Below are positions 9,361 to 18,691 of a stretch of 64,000 nt of DNA, in pieces. The translations under genes and the position numbers were made by a program. Position 1 is the first letter of the stretch, and each line of letters starts with the position of its first letter. A model generated the notes under the pieces. It did not search any database and was not told the origin of the DNA. It was given only the letters and a program-made list of their open reading frames with translations. This DNA comes from Nocardioides sp. 1609 (GTDB lineage Bacteria; Actinomycetota; Actinomycetes; Propionibacteriales; Nocardioidaceae). Location of the stretch: contig NZ_SPUJ01000001.1 of NCBI RefSeq assembly GCF_004522105.1, forward strand, positions 806,001 to 870,000, in the 5' to 3' direction.

Positions 9361-9552
9361 CAGGCGTCCTTGTGCCCCCTCGAGGCCAACTGCCTGCTCG
9401 GGGAGAACGGCGCCGGCAAGTTAACCCTGATGAGCGTCCTCTAAAGCCTCTACCAGGCCGACGAAAGCCGGCCGGAGCTCGTCTGATCTGACGGCGTTGC
9501 GGCGAAGACGCTGTTGACGGCTGGGACCACCACATCTGGCAGGACATCGCCT
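9361..9552 (+). pseudogene. remnant of the ABC transporter ATPase gene
   Basis: In one frame the DNA encodes CLLGENGAGK followed by LTLMSVL, a stop (TAA), then SLYQADE and a second stop (TGA). This is the Walker A region of nucleoside-transporter ATPases (LLGENGAGKSTLMxxLYGLYxADxGEI), with the Ser of GKST changed to Leu and a Tyr codon changed to stop. No other ATPase motif can be found after about 9480. The rest of the gene has been deleted or has decayed beyond recognition. Limits are approximate. Confidence 0.65.
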
Positions 9553-9750
9553 AAGAATGACTCAGAGGTCATTTGCGTCACTCATGACAGCAACTGCCGA
9601 CCTTGAACTTAGCCCGAACGCGAACTGTGGCATTTCCACCGACTCGGGTTCGCTGACTCCCGACCAGGTGCTGGGCAAGTCGAAGCCCCCGCGTGCTACT
9701 GCTCGCAGACCACGCACGGCTGGCACACAAGCGTCGCCCGACACCTGTGC

Positions 9751-11406
9751 TCAGGCGAGTTCGTGACGTCTCGCCCACTCCACGAGACGCTCAAGTCGGG
9801 GGTCGCAATGCTCGACCCGTACGAACCCATCCCCGGTTATGATCGGGTACGTCGGCACTCTCCCGAACTCGACGACAACTTCGGTGATGACTTGTGCGGC
9901 GACCGACGCTAATTCTTGCGCGTCGCTCGCAATCAGCGGGCTGACCGACATCGTCACCGGCGTCAAGTGCTTGCGTGAGACGCTGCCGGCGACAACTTGG
10001 TCGTTCCGCGATCCAGGCGCGCCCTGCGGTGTCTGATCACAAATGACGTGGTCACGATCGGCCGGGCTTCCGTCTTGGGAGAAGTACTTGGGCGATGTCG
10101 ACGTGATGACCCCGCACTGCAGTTCGACGTTGCCTGCCGCCCCGGTGTCTGCGAGGTGCCCGGCGACGGTGCCAATCAGGGTGAGCGCCCAGTGGGTCAG
10201 ACTGCCGATCCGGAGTCCGACGGCGTCGTCTTCGAGTTCAGGGTGGCGAGAGAGGTGGGGCAAGGACTCGACTAGGTCGAGCGTCACCGCAGCGAACGCA
10301 CGACCGTTCGTGTAGCAATGCAGTAGGTGATCTGAGACCGATCGGTCCGGCGGACTGTCACGTAACACGACACGTCCACGGCCATATGAGGCGTGGTGGC
10401 CAAGGTGTGGCCCTGGAAGGCCGTCTTGGCGAGCCCGGGTGCATTGGACGACCTCGTCGAGCAGATTGGAATCGAGCATACGAGGGATCGCAGACCGCGC
10501 AGGAACCGCGGCGACTGCGAGCCAGGCGCGTCCGAGTGTGTCCAGTTCACCGACTCCGGTATCGAAGACGTCTGCGACTGCCTTGTTGATGTCGGTGCGA
10601 CCACTAAACCGGTCGCGATACGCAATGGCGATCTGCGGTTGCGTAAGAGACCGGGTGTGGCTTCCGTCGCGGACAGCAAATCGGTATCGGTGCTGATTGG
10701 GTGCCGACTCAGCATGTGGGCCATCGACGCTAGCTGGTACGTAGATCAGCACGAACCCCTGCCCTGCCTCGGTTGGTGACGGTACGTGTCCTACCTCAAT
10801 GCCAGAAATGTAGGGCGTCGTTCGTTCGCGGATCGTGTCGAGGATCCTTGACTTGTGGGTGTCGTTGAGTGGTACTCCTGGGCCATGGTGTGCGCGACCG
10901 TTGGAGTCGACGACGCCTAGGACGATGAGTCCTCCTCCCGCGTTTGCGAAGGCGATGACGTCCTTGGCCAATTCTGCTCGCTGATTCTCGACTCGAGCGT
11001 TGACCTCGTCGCTGTCGATCTCAGACCTTGCGTCCTCCTTTGCACTGCCACCCAAGCTGGCCTCGCGGTTGCTCTTCGCCTTGGGACTGCTGTTGATCTG
11101 CTCTCGAGCGATGTGCCGCTCGATTCCGTATCGGGTCCGCTTGAAGTCGATGGCGACGTCTTCAACGACACGACGCGTGATCAGGTCAGAGATGACGTCG
11201 AAGGTGACGTCGCTGAGACGTACGCCGAGAGTGGACTCCAGCAAGGGATGCCGCTCCCAGGACGGAACATTCCAGTCAACCCGCGCGAGCCTGGAGTCCG
11301 TTGCGCTCTCCCCGACGTCGTCCGGCGCGGACCCCGAGAATGCTGACGACTCAAACGGAGCGGGTCTTGCTGATGGTCGGTCGTGATTTTCGGCGTACAC
11401 CCTCAC
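9751..11406 (-). CDS. AlbA_2 (Schlafen-type) domain protein
   Basis: A 551-aa protein with an AlbA_2-type domain, a fold found in putative DNA/RNA-binding regulators and in Schlafen-related nucleases. The characteristic elements are IDFKRTRYG (about residue 90, equivalent to the LEFKE motif) and, after a charged insertion of about 45 residues, AKDVIAFANAGGGLIVLGV (about 147-165). The region to about 270 contains the second half of the domain (PASVDGPH, then YRFAVRDGSHTRSLTQPQI). The C-terminal half has no motif I know. It stands alone. Members are often found in defence regions, but a direct role is inference. Confidence 0.7.
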   Translation of the reverse strand: MRVYAENHDRPSARPAPFESSAFSGSAPDDVGESATDSRLARVDWNVPSWERHPLLESTLGVRLSDVTFDVISDLITRRVVEDVAIDFKRTRYGIERHIAREQINSSPKAKSNREASLGGSAKEDARSEIDSDEVNARVENQRAELAKDVIAFANAGGGLIVLGVVDSNGRAHHGPGVPLNDTHKSRILDTIRERTTPYISGIEVGHVPSPTEAGQGFVLIYVPASVDGPHAESAPNQHRYRFAVRDGSHTRSLTQPQIAIAYRDRFSGRTDINKAVADVFDTGVGELDTLGRAWLAVAAVPARSAIPRMLDSNLLDEVVQCTRARQDGLPGPHLGHHASYGRGRVVLRDSPPDRSVSDHLLHCYTNGRAFAAVTLDLVESLPHLSRHPELEDDAVGLRIGSLTHWALTLIGTVAGHLADTGAAGNVELQCGVITSTSPKYFSQDGSPADRDHVICDQTPQGAPGSRNDQVVAGSVSRKHLTPVTMSVSPLIASDAQELASVAAQVITEVVVEFGRVPTYPIITGDGFVRVEHCDPRLERLVEWARRHELA

Positions 11407-11786
11407 ATTCCACAGGCCCGGCTACCGCCGCACAACCTCACCCGAGTCGGGGCTCCGCCGCTCACGACGCTGCGGCCTGCTCAGTCACAATCCCGAACCA
11501 GCCAAAAGACCAGGCGGCCAGGCGAGGGACAGGGCCTCATCCAGGACCGCCTGGGCTGTAGAGTAATCCGCCGACGCTAAGCCGTTTCAAGTGGCGCCGT
11601 AGCGAATCCACCCAATCGGCCTACGCTCGACGCATGGATCCGTTCCTCGTCTTCACACACCTGCTCGCCCCAGCTGGCGGCGGCGGCACCGTCTGAGCGA
11701 GAATGCGGGCACGTCGACCTGGCGGCCGGGCCTGGCGACGGGCGGATGCCTAGAAGCCAAGACCGTGCCGGGCTTAGCGTGAGCCC
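11407..11786. other. intergenic, no supported gene
   Basis: About 380 bases between two divergent genes. It must contain the promoters of the AlbA_2 gene and of the frameshifted isomerase-fold gene, but I cannot single out sigma-factor boxes. Confidence 0.3.
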
Positions 11787-12438
11787 ATGACGCCGTTATC
11801 GTTCGAGCACACCGAGGCGGCCGAACAGTTCGCCCACCAGGCAGCGGAGTTCGTGTCGACGGCCAGGTCGCTCTCCGACATGGAGCTGCTCGCCCCGTCC
11901 TTGTGCCACGGCTGGAGCGCGCTCGATCTTGTCGTTCACGTCCGGACGGGCCTGGAGGAGATGGTCATCGGTGCTGCCCGCACCCTCAGCGAGCCCGACC
12001 ACGATGCCGCGTCCTATTGGTCGAAGGACCCCGGCGACGAAGACACCGATCCCGTGCCACATCCTCTGGCTCCGCCGGGTCGCAGCCGCCTACGGACGAC
12101 CCTCGGGGGCCGTGAGACATCTTGAGGAAGTGAGCCGGTCGGCGACGTCTGCGGCAGCTTCGATGCCCGAAGGGGTCATCGAGTTCCAGAGCAAGCGCAT
12201 GCGTAGCGGCGACTTCGTCGCTACCTGGGTCGTCGAGCTTGCCATTCACCAGCTCGACCTCGGCATCGCCCAAGACCAACCACGTGGGCTCGGATGGACC
12301 CGGCCTCCTCTGGAGGCCATCGCGGAGGCTGAGCTCCCGCCCGGGTTAGACGCCAGGTCCGCTGCACTTGTCGGTCTCGGACGCATCCCAGCACCGGACG
12401 GCGTGCCGCTTGCTACGTCGCACCCCGTGTCCCTCTAG
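11787..12438 (+). pseudogene. maleylpyruvate isomerase-fold (DinB-like) gene with frameshift
   Basis: The N-terminal part (ATG 11787) has the mycothiol-dependent maleylpyruvate isomerase pattern, with CHGWSALDLVVHV carrying the His of the metal triad. Near 12055-12065 coding moves to another frame, which continues with WLRRVAAAYGRPSGAVRHLE, then DFVATWVVELAIHQLDLG (second metal-binding His/Asp region), and ends with a normal C-terminus at 12438. Together these give about 215 residues, the usual length for the family. In actinobacteria these proteins use mycothiol as cofactor or partner. Either the gene is inactive or the base count at the junction is wrong. Confidence 0.65.
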
Positions 12439-13216
12439 CCGTCCGCGATCTGCAGGCGGAGTCCTCGACCGGAAGGAAGGGTTCACCTTGCGCTCGGTCG
12501 AGGCCTGACCCTCAACGACCAGGCACCGGAGACGTCGTCTGCGAAGCCTCTGCGTCCGGGGATCGGGCCTTGGGTCCCGAAAACTCGAGCTTGCGGGGCC
12601 ACCCATCACGAGTGAAGTCACCCGGTGTGGTGGATCCGCGCGACAAGTGTTCCGCGCGCGGCGCACGGTGACTATGGTCTGATCGGCCGGTCTTGCCGTA
12701 CCCCGTAGGGACTAGACGGAGTAACCGATAGGGCGCCGTTGACCTGCGGCGACTCGACGTCCTCGCTCGGCACCAAGACGTACCCGTGGACAAGCCCGTA
12801 ATGGGCGCCTGAGCAAGTTCACCGACTTTCTCGCTATCGCTCAACGGCTGCGCCGAACTAGCCGCGGGTAGCAGTCGTAAGAACCTCCCTGTTGGGCTGG
12901 CGGGAAGTCCTCACCTCGGCGGGTCTGACATTCGCGGATCCTTCTCGACAGGCTGACCACATTCAGGGACAGCTCGGGTCGCGCGGGCGCGGTGGGAGCC
13001 GGAATGTGCTGCGGTTCGTGCCGCTGTGCGGCGAGTAAGCGGGCTTCAGGGTCTTACTGTTTGGTCTCGGTTGACCGTCTTGTTCGACTGCGTATCGCGT
13101 GCAGGGTTCGCAGCGTCTTCAAGCCCGATGCGGGTGAGCGTCCACGTCCTGTCTTGTGTCATCTATAGATTACACATTGCGGGAACAAGCTCGCACCCTG
13201 ACCGGAGGCACACCCC
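12439..13216. other. gene-free left edge of the defence island
   Basis: Nearly 780 bases with no supported gene on either strand. This is the left margin of the 13-28 kb island. I found no integrase, tRNA gene or clear direct repeat. Confidence 0.35.
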
Positions 13217-13516
13217 ATGAACAAGACCCCCAGGAACATCAACCAGAACTGGTTCCACCTGACCTATTCCAGGTCCGCCCCCATCGGCCTCCCGCAGATC
13301 TTCCAGGCCGAACGCGTCATGCGCTACTGCGACGAGACCGGCACCTGGATCATTGCGCTCTGGGAACGCGCCGACGCAGCCGCCGACTCAGCCGCCGGCG
13401 CGATCGCAAACTGCATCCTGCGACTCCCCGCCGAACAAGTCACCGACGTGACCCAGCACCGCAGCCTCAGCGAGGCCGGGAAGGCGTTCCGGAGCGTGAC
13501 CGAGACAACGTCGTGA
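13217..13516 (+). CDS. small hypothetical protein at the head of the GIY-YIG module
   Basis: A 99-aa protein starting at ATG 13217, with a good ribosome site (GGAGG) 8 bases upstream. Sequence such as NQNWFHLTYSRSAPIGLPQI and ETGTWIIALWERADAAADSA shows a folded, soluble protein without signal peptide. Eighty bases separate it from the 705-aa gene that follows on the same strand, so the two are probably co-transcribed. No family recognised. Confidence 0.55.
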   Translation: MNKTPRNINQNWFHLTYSRSAPIGLPQIFQAERVMRYCDETGTWIIALWERADAAADSAAGAIANCILRLPAEQVTDVTQHRSLSEAGKAFRSVTETTS

Positions 13517-13596
13517 CTCGACACAGCTCGGCCACCACAGCGACACACCCAACCACCGCGCACCCTCACCCGTCCCTCAACGACAGGAACACCACC

Positions 13597-15714
13597 ATGA
13601 CCGAGTCAAACACCCAGCACCTATATGGAGCACCGCAGTCGCGACGATTCGTCCATCTCAACCGCGACAAGATCGACATCACCCGAATGGCCCCTCCCCC
13701 GGCCCTCGAAACAGTGACGACGAGCACCGAGACCGAGTACATCGCGGCGCTCACGCACGCGTTCTCCACAGGCCTCTTGCCGCAACTGCTCCCCGACAGT
13801 TTCGGACGAGCCCTCGCCCGCACCAGCGTCGCCGAACCGGCTCTGACAATCACCCGCATCCGCACCGGCATCGTCACGGATGTGACTGACACCGCCGACA
13901 TTGCTGTTGTTCGCATGAGGTTCTCACCCATGACGATCCTGCCCGGCGAACAGCCACGGGGCGGAGCCGCAGGCGGGCGACCAACCCAGGTACGTGAACC
14001 CACCGCCGGAAACGAGCCCGTCGCCGATCGCCTCGGCCTGCGAGTGCTGAAGTTCAACGACACCGACCACCTGCGCGCCTGGTGCGCAGATGCTCTCAGC
14101 CGCTCCTTAGACAGGGCCATGAAACGCGGCCGCCCCCAAGAAATCGCCGCGACCGGAGTAAGGCGACCCGTCTCCGCAGCGATGGTGCTGTTGCAATTCG
14201 AAGACGGGACCAGTTCGCAATGGGCACCCATGCTGAGCGACGGCATCAGCCGGCTCGCAGTATGCGGTGCCGCCCTACTCGGACAACTCGACGTCGACCC
14301 AGTAAGCGCAGCCGAAGTCATCGCCAGCCACCTCGTTCCCGCCAGCGTGCTGACACCGTCAAGTCCAGCCCACGAACTCACCCGCCGAATGCGCCGCAAC
14401 CACCAGTCGTTCATCGAGCAGTACAAACGGCATGTCGACGAACACGGAGCTGACGAAGACGGCGTCAGGCTGCGCCAGTTCCTCACCATGCCCGCTGACC
14501 TCCACCTCCTCGCGACTGACCCCGAGACAGGAAACCCGCATGCGATGGAACCAGTCATGGAAGCAGTGGTGTCGGACTCTCACACTGGAGTCGATGCCTG
14601 GGACGCCGAGGACGAGTCACGCCATACCGCATTCCGCGCGCTCAAGAAACTTGCCGCAAACGCCGCGATCAGCACCGAGCTCTATGACCTCTGCGCGAAC
14701 CGCAGCGACCCACGGGACACCGGCATCCTCAGGACCAGGCTGGCCGAATCGCACCGCCTCCCGCACGACGAAAACCCACAAGTCGTCGACCGAGACCTAG
14801 ACGTCGACCACGACCAACTTTTGCTGCGTCGCGCAGTCACCCTCATGGCAACGCTGCTAGGACCCTCCACCTACAGCCAATTCAAGACCGCACTTCGAGA
14901 CGTCAGCGGACGCCAACGGCTCACCCTGAACCAAGTCATTGACTACCTATCGCCACTTGTGTGCGAACCCTGGGGCACGCTCAAACCCATCACGCGTGCC
15001 TGGGCCTACGGTGGCCCCGTCCCCCCATCCATCGGCGAGACCACCCTCGTTCCCCTGCACCCGCCTGACTACCTCGCGCTCGTCGCCATAGCCCTCAACC
15101 CGGCAGAACCCGCCACGGCGATCACCCACGCACGACTCGAGCTCGCGCTCGCCGGCGGCACCGCCCTCATCGCCGACGGAGTCCTCACCACCACCATCGT
15201 CGGGGGATCCGGCAGCGCCCTCAGCCCCCTGCCGTTCCGAGGTCCGGTCAACGCTGCGGTGGACGCTCTCACCCACACCGAGGAAGGCCTCACCGCCCTC
15301 GCTGTTGCTGCGAATCACTTCAAACCCGGCCGCAGCCTCCGCACAGCACGACTACCGGCCATCGACATGCGCCAACCGGACCGCGTCGCCCGAGACGGGG
15401 TCGGCATCCCTATCAGAACCACCGAGACTGTCCTCGCCAACTACGCGGCCCAAGCCACCAATGTCGGCACAGAGACGCGAGGAGCGCCGCCCTCGTCGGC
15501 CCCGTCAACAACTCCGGAACCCACACCCCTCGCGAACCTGCAAGCCCGAGCCCGCCACCTCCCAACCGACACCAAAGCGCTGCTGCAAGATGTCGAACTC
15601 ACCAAGAGCCTCCACGACGAAACCGGAGGGCCCACCGGGCTCAACGAACACGAACTGGACGCAGTTCACGACTCCCTGAGCAGCGCCCTCAAGCTCGTCG
15701 GACGACTCACGTGA
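13597..15714 (+). CDS. large protein of unknown function coupled to a GIY-YIG nuclease
   Basis: A 705-aa protein from ATG 13597; an in-frame extension to 13156 overlaps the preceding gene and is not protein-like. No signal peptide or membrane segment. Residues about 148-215 (VLKFNDTDHLRAWCADAL, then AAMVLLQFEDGTSS and LSDGISRLAVC) vaguely recall the DG-x-x-R core of ParB/DGQHR-type domains, but this is weak. The C-terminal 150 residues are Pro/Thr-rich, then helical. The stop overlaps the start of the GIY-YIG gene (GTGA), which implies translational coupling and a shared task. I do not recognise the family. Confidence 0.75.
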   Translation: MTESNTQHLYGAPQSRRFVHLNRDKIDITRMAPPPALETVTTSTETEYIAALTHAFSTGLLPQLLPDSFGRALARTSVAEPALTITRIRTGIVTDVTDTADIAVVRMRFSPMTILPGEQPRGGAAGGRPTQVREPTAGNEPVADRLGLRVLKFNDTDHLRAWCADALSRSLDRAMKRGRPQEIAATGVRRPVSAAMVLLQFEDGTSSQWAPMLSDGISRLAVCGAALLGQLDVDPVSAAEVIASHLVPASVLTPSSPAHELTRRMRRNHQSFIEQYKRHVDEHGADEDGVRLRQFLTMPADLHLLATDPETGNPHAMEPVMEAVVSDSHTGVDAWDAEDESRHTAFRALKKLAANAAISTELYDLCANRSDPRDTGILRTRLAESHRLPHDENPQVVDRDLDVDHDQLLLRRAVTLMATLLGPSTYSQFKTALRDVSGRQRLTLNQVIDYLSPLVCEPWGTLKPITRAWAYGGPVPPSIGETTLVPLHPPDYLALVAIALNPAEPATAITHARLELALAGGTALIADGVLTTTIVGGSGSALSPLPFRGPVNAAVDALTHTEEGLTALAVAANHFKPGRSLRTARLPAIDMRQPDRVARDGVGIPIRTTETVLANYAAQATNVGTETRGAPPSSAPSTTPEPTPLANLQARARHLPTDTKALLQDVELTKSLHDETGGPTGLNEHELDAVHDSLSSALKLVGRLT

Positions 15715-16319
15715 CGTCCCAAGACCCGTACACCGTCAGTCGCGACCTCTCGCCCGCGAGGGCCCAGCCACCAGGTCTGAGGACGACCCGAGTTGCGCCG
15801 GCCGAGGCACCGCCAATATCAGGCATGCATCCGGAGCTGGCAATCGGCCCGCTACACCCGCCTTCACCCTCCACGCAGAGTCACGGCGAACCGGCACCCC
15901 ACGCTTACCGGCAAGACCGACGACTAGATGACTGGGAGACCTGGCTAAATCTCAGCACCACAAACCCTGTCATCTCCCGCCGCGAAGCCATGGCCGTGCG
16001 GTACGTGCACGGTGGTCGCGTCCTGGACCCTGACAGTTGGCCCACCGAAGCAGTCACCCGAATCTATGTAGCCTTCGACGAAGTCAGCGCCGTCTACGTC
16101 GGACAGACGTCGCGGTCATTGCTTTCGCGAACCAAGAGACACTTCGCGAATCAGCGCACTGCAGTCCAACAACACAAAGCAGGAACGTGGCAGTTCATCG
16201 TCAACGCCGCATTCAACGACCTCGCCTCCGGCGACCTTGACCGCCTTGAACTCTCTGCCGCCCGGTGGCTCTTACCGCTCCACCATCGCACCGATCGCCG
16301 CCACCCACGCGCCGAATGA
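15711..16319 (+). CDS. GIY-YIG-type nuclease domain protein
   Basis: A 202-aa protein whose GTG start overlaps the stop of the 705-aa gene by 4 bases. The first 75 residues are Pro-rich and probably flexible. The C-terminal half matches a divergent GIY-YIG fold: TRIYVAFDEVSAVYVGQTSR (the YVGQT strand carries the second Tyr), then LLSRTKRHF (catalytic Arg, conserved His/Phe), and LDRLELSAARWLL, which supplies the expected metal-binding Glu. The first Gly-Ile-Tyr is degenerate (IYV). Family members cut DNA in homing, repair and restriction. With its coupled partner it may form a defence or mobile-element module; that is inference. Confidence 0.65.
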   Translation: MTSQDPYTVSRDLSPARAQPPGLRTTRVAPAEAPPISGMHPELAIGPLHPPSPSTQSHGEPAPHAYRQDRRLDDWETWLNLSTTNPVISRREAMAVRYVHGGRVLDPDSWPTEAVTRIYVAFDEVSAVYVGQTSRSLLSRTKRHFANQRTAVQQHKAGTWQFIVNAAFNDLASGDLDRLELSAARWLLPLHHRTDRRHPRAE

Positions 16320-16560
16320 ACCCACCCCTGCGACGGCCGTCGTCGGCACCGCCGGACGTCCACAGCCAAGACAAGGCTCAGCAGACTCAGCCGATCACTC
16401 CGACTCAGCGCCGACCTGTTAGCGAATCACAAACAGCGCCACCGCGCCCCAAACAATGACGACTTCATCTCAGCCAGAATGAGCAGGTGGCCCGCCACGA
16501 TGGCGCTGAACCCTGGCTGCGCAGCCGTCCCTGAGGTCAGTCAACCGTCGAGCCGCCGAC

Positions 16561-16899
16561 CTAAGACTGCGCGGCGTCGTACTGGTCAATGACACCCTGC
16601 GAGATACGGCCCCGCTCAGCGACCTCAATGCCGGAAGCCTTCGCCCATTCCCGGATAGCGGTCAGATCGCGACCCGAACCGGACGCCCGTGAACTACGAC
16701 GCCGCGCCGGCGCCCCTGCCCGCCGGGGTGCCTTCGTCGCCGCCTCCAGGTACGGCTTCAGCGCCTTCTCCAAGCTCGCCAGATTCTTTTTGCCGAGGTC
16801 GATTGTGTAATCGACGCCCTGGAACGAGAACGACACCTCCTGGGCATCCTTCGAACCGTCGAGGTCATCCGTAACGTGAGTGATCGTTTCCTTTGCCAT
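16561..16899 (-). CDS. lsr2: Lsr2-family nucleoid-associated protein (xenogeneic silencer)
   Basis: A 112-aa Lsr2 protein. The start is placed at ATG 16899 (MAKETITHVTDDLDGS); the 8-residue extension to 16923 is unlikely. The N-terminal dimerisation domain has the family pattern SFSFQGVDYTIDLGKKN. After a basic linker, the C-terminal DNA-binding domain ends with IREWAKASGIEVAERGRIS, where the Arg-Gly-Arg acts as an AT-hook-like minor-groove binder. Lsr2 silences AT-rich foreign DNA in actinobacteria. Carriage inside the island suggests an element-encoded copy that may manage the element's own expression. Confidence 0.93.
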   Translation of the reverse strand: MAKETITHVTDDLDGSKDAQEVSFSFQGVDYTIDLGKKNLASLEKALKPYLEAATKAPRRAGAPARRRSSRASGSGRDLTAIREWAKASGIEVAERGRISQGVIDQYDAAQS

Positions 16900-17115
16900 G
16901 GGGTCCATCATGGTCAGCGTCACTGGTTAAGTCCAGTTGAACTCTCACACCTCAATCTCGCCCCGCTCAGTCGCACGACGAAATTGCCTCACCAACGTCG
17001 CCGCCGCTCCTAAATGACAGCACCCCACAACACGCCGACAGTCCGTCCTGCGGCCCTGGTCAGACTCGACGAACGAAGCATTCATACGCGCAGAGAGAAC
17101 TACAGATCACGCCGA

Positions 17116-18306
17116 CTATGACCAACCCGCGAAGAGCCCGGGGTCTCCACCGCCTCCGAGGACCGCCCTTACCGGGTCGACCTGTCTCGCGATCCGTTGC
17201 TGAATCAACGGCAAGTAAGCAGCCTCACGTTCGACAGCAATCACCGCGAAACCCTCCAAAATTGAAGCCTCCACAGTCGTCCCGGAACCCGCGAACGGAT
17301 CAAGCACCACTCCGCCAGGCGGAGTGACGAGTCGGACAAGTTCACGCATCAGACCAAGCGGTTTGACAGTCGGATGCGCAACCCCGTTCACGACTACCCG
17401 TTCGCTCTGCCCCGGCTTCGGATGCCAGAAGAACTCCGCCACCGGGCGACCCCCAGCCTTCTCCTCGAGCACCCCCGCAGCGGTATGGCTGAGAAACACG
17501 TCCGAGGGCCATCGCCCGACCGACCCGTCCATCCCAGAGCCATCAGAGGCACGCACCCGACAGCCATCAATGTTCAGGGCACCAGTGCCGTGACGCAGCA
17601 CGTTGCTTGCCACAGTGCCCTCTAAGCTCTTGCGTGCCAAGACGATTGGTTCGTGTGCCGGCTTGAGTGTCGTTCCCCACCCCGCCCACAACGCGCCCGG
17701 CAAACCGCTCCGCTCCCCAGCACCCTGCCTCGCAGAACCCCCAATACTCTTCGACCCGTTGATAGCCGCCTCGACATTGACCCCCTTGGGAAATCCCGTC
17801 GCATAAAGCCAAGCCATCGACCCGCGAATCGTGAACTCGGCAAGTTCAATACCTCGGGCCAGCCGATGCCAAGTCGGTGTTCCACCAAACGCGACGAGGT
17901 GCCCACCCGGCTTGAGCACACGATGACACTCCGTTGCCCACAGAACACACCACGCCTCAAACACGTCCGGATCGTTGTCCACGTACCCGCGGGAGTGGGT
18001 AGCCTTCTCATCCCAGTTCTGGGACTGCATGCCAAGCATGTTCGCCTGCATCACGCCGCTTTCCGCCTCAGCGAGACAGTCGCTGCAGGTTCGGTAACCT
18101 TCCGCAGGATTGTCGTTCCCGCACTCCTGGCAGGCGCCGTCCGCCGCATCATCGCCAGAGGTCGAGGTTCGAGCAGCCGCTGAACCGATCGCGTAGGGAG
18201 GGTCCGTCACGACCGAGTCAACGGATGCGTCCGGCAATCCTCGAAGCACTTCAAGACAATCGCCGTTGAATACTTGGGTCCTGGGCACTTCGCTTGTCTT
18301 GTTCAC
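17116..18306 (-). CDS. beta-class DNA methyltransferase (N4-cytosine/N6-adenine) with zinc-ribbon-like insertion
   Basis: A 396-aa site-specific DNA methyltransferase. I start it at the GTG at 18306 (VNKTSEVPRTQVFNGDCLEV); a longer frame to 18528 is arginine-rich and not protein-like. The catalytic motif TDPPYAIGS is at about 34-42 and the SAM motif LDPFAGSGTT at about 335-344, the order of the beta class. Between them are WATECHRVLKPGGHLVAFGG and HPTVKPLGLMRELVRLV, both typical. Unusually, residues about 59-77 hold two Cys-x-x-Cys pairs (CQEC and CSDC), a probable zinc ribbon inserted next to the catalytic loop. No endonuclease is adjacent, so it may be an orphan or a phage/element-protective enzyme. 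Confidence 0.9.
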   Translation of the reverse strand: MNKTSEVPRTQVFNGDCLEVLRGLPDASVDSVVTDPPYAIGSAAARTSTSGDDAADGACQECGNDNPAEGYRTCSDCLAEAESGVMQANMLGMQSQNWDEKATHSRGYVDNDPDVFEAWCVLWATECHRVLKPGGHLVAFGGTPTWHRLARGIELAEFTIRGSMAWLYATGFPKGVNVEAAINGSKSIGGSARQGAGERSGLPGALWAGWGTTLKPAHEPIVLARKSLEGTVASNVLRHGTGALNIDGCRVRASDGSGMDGSVGRWPSDVFLSHTAAGVLEEKAGGRPVAEFFWHPKPGQSERVVVNGVAHPTVKPLGLMRELVRLVTPPGGVVLDPFAGSGTTVEASILEGFAVIAVEREAAYLPLIQQRIARQVDPVRAVLGGGGDPGLFAGWS

Positions 18307-18691
18307 CCAAGACCCATCGGCCCGATCGACGGCGTCGTGACCGACTTCGAGGATGCGCCCGCAACATCTGGGTCGGACACGGGGCTCGACACCCGTGGCC
18401 TCACGCAGGAAGAAGGTGCGTCTGGGCTCCGCGACCTTGACCAGCAACCAACTGCGACCCGTGGGCGCGCACCGGCGACCCGGCCTACAACGGCGCAACG
18501 CTCGGCCCCGCTTCACTGGCGATCGCAACTTGCTTGGGCAACCCTCTTGCTCAGCAAGAGGTAGCTCGGACGCCCCGAACGCGCCGCCCCGGACCTAGCA
18601 GTCCCCCGCACGTCCTGAGGCGGGCGAGTACGAATACCTGAGGAAGACAACAAGCTAGGCACGCTAGAGCAGACCTCATGGTGAACCAGCG

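Noticed and set aside
7800-9419. 539-aa minus-strand open frame
   Set aside because: It is antisense to the BMP lipoprotein gene, and its Val/Gly/Leu-rich repeats mirror that gene's extreme third-position C bias.
12439-13216. tRNA gene or attachment site at the island edge
   Set aside because: I looked for a T-loop-type sequence and paired repeats and found none that hold up.
13566-14558. 330-aa minus-strand open frame
   Set aside because: Antisense to the 705-aa gene, Ser/Arg-rich, no motif.
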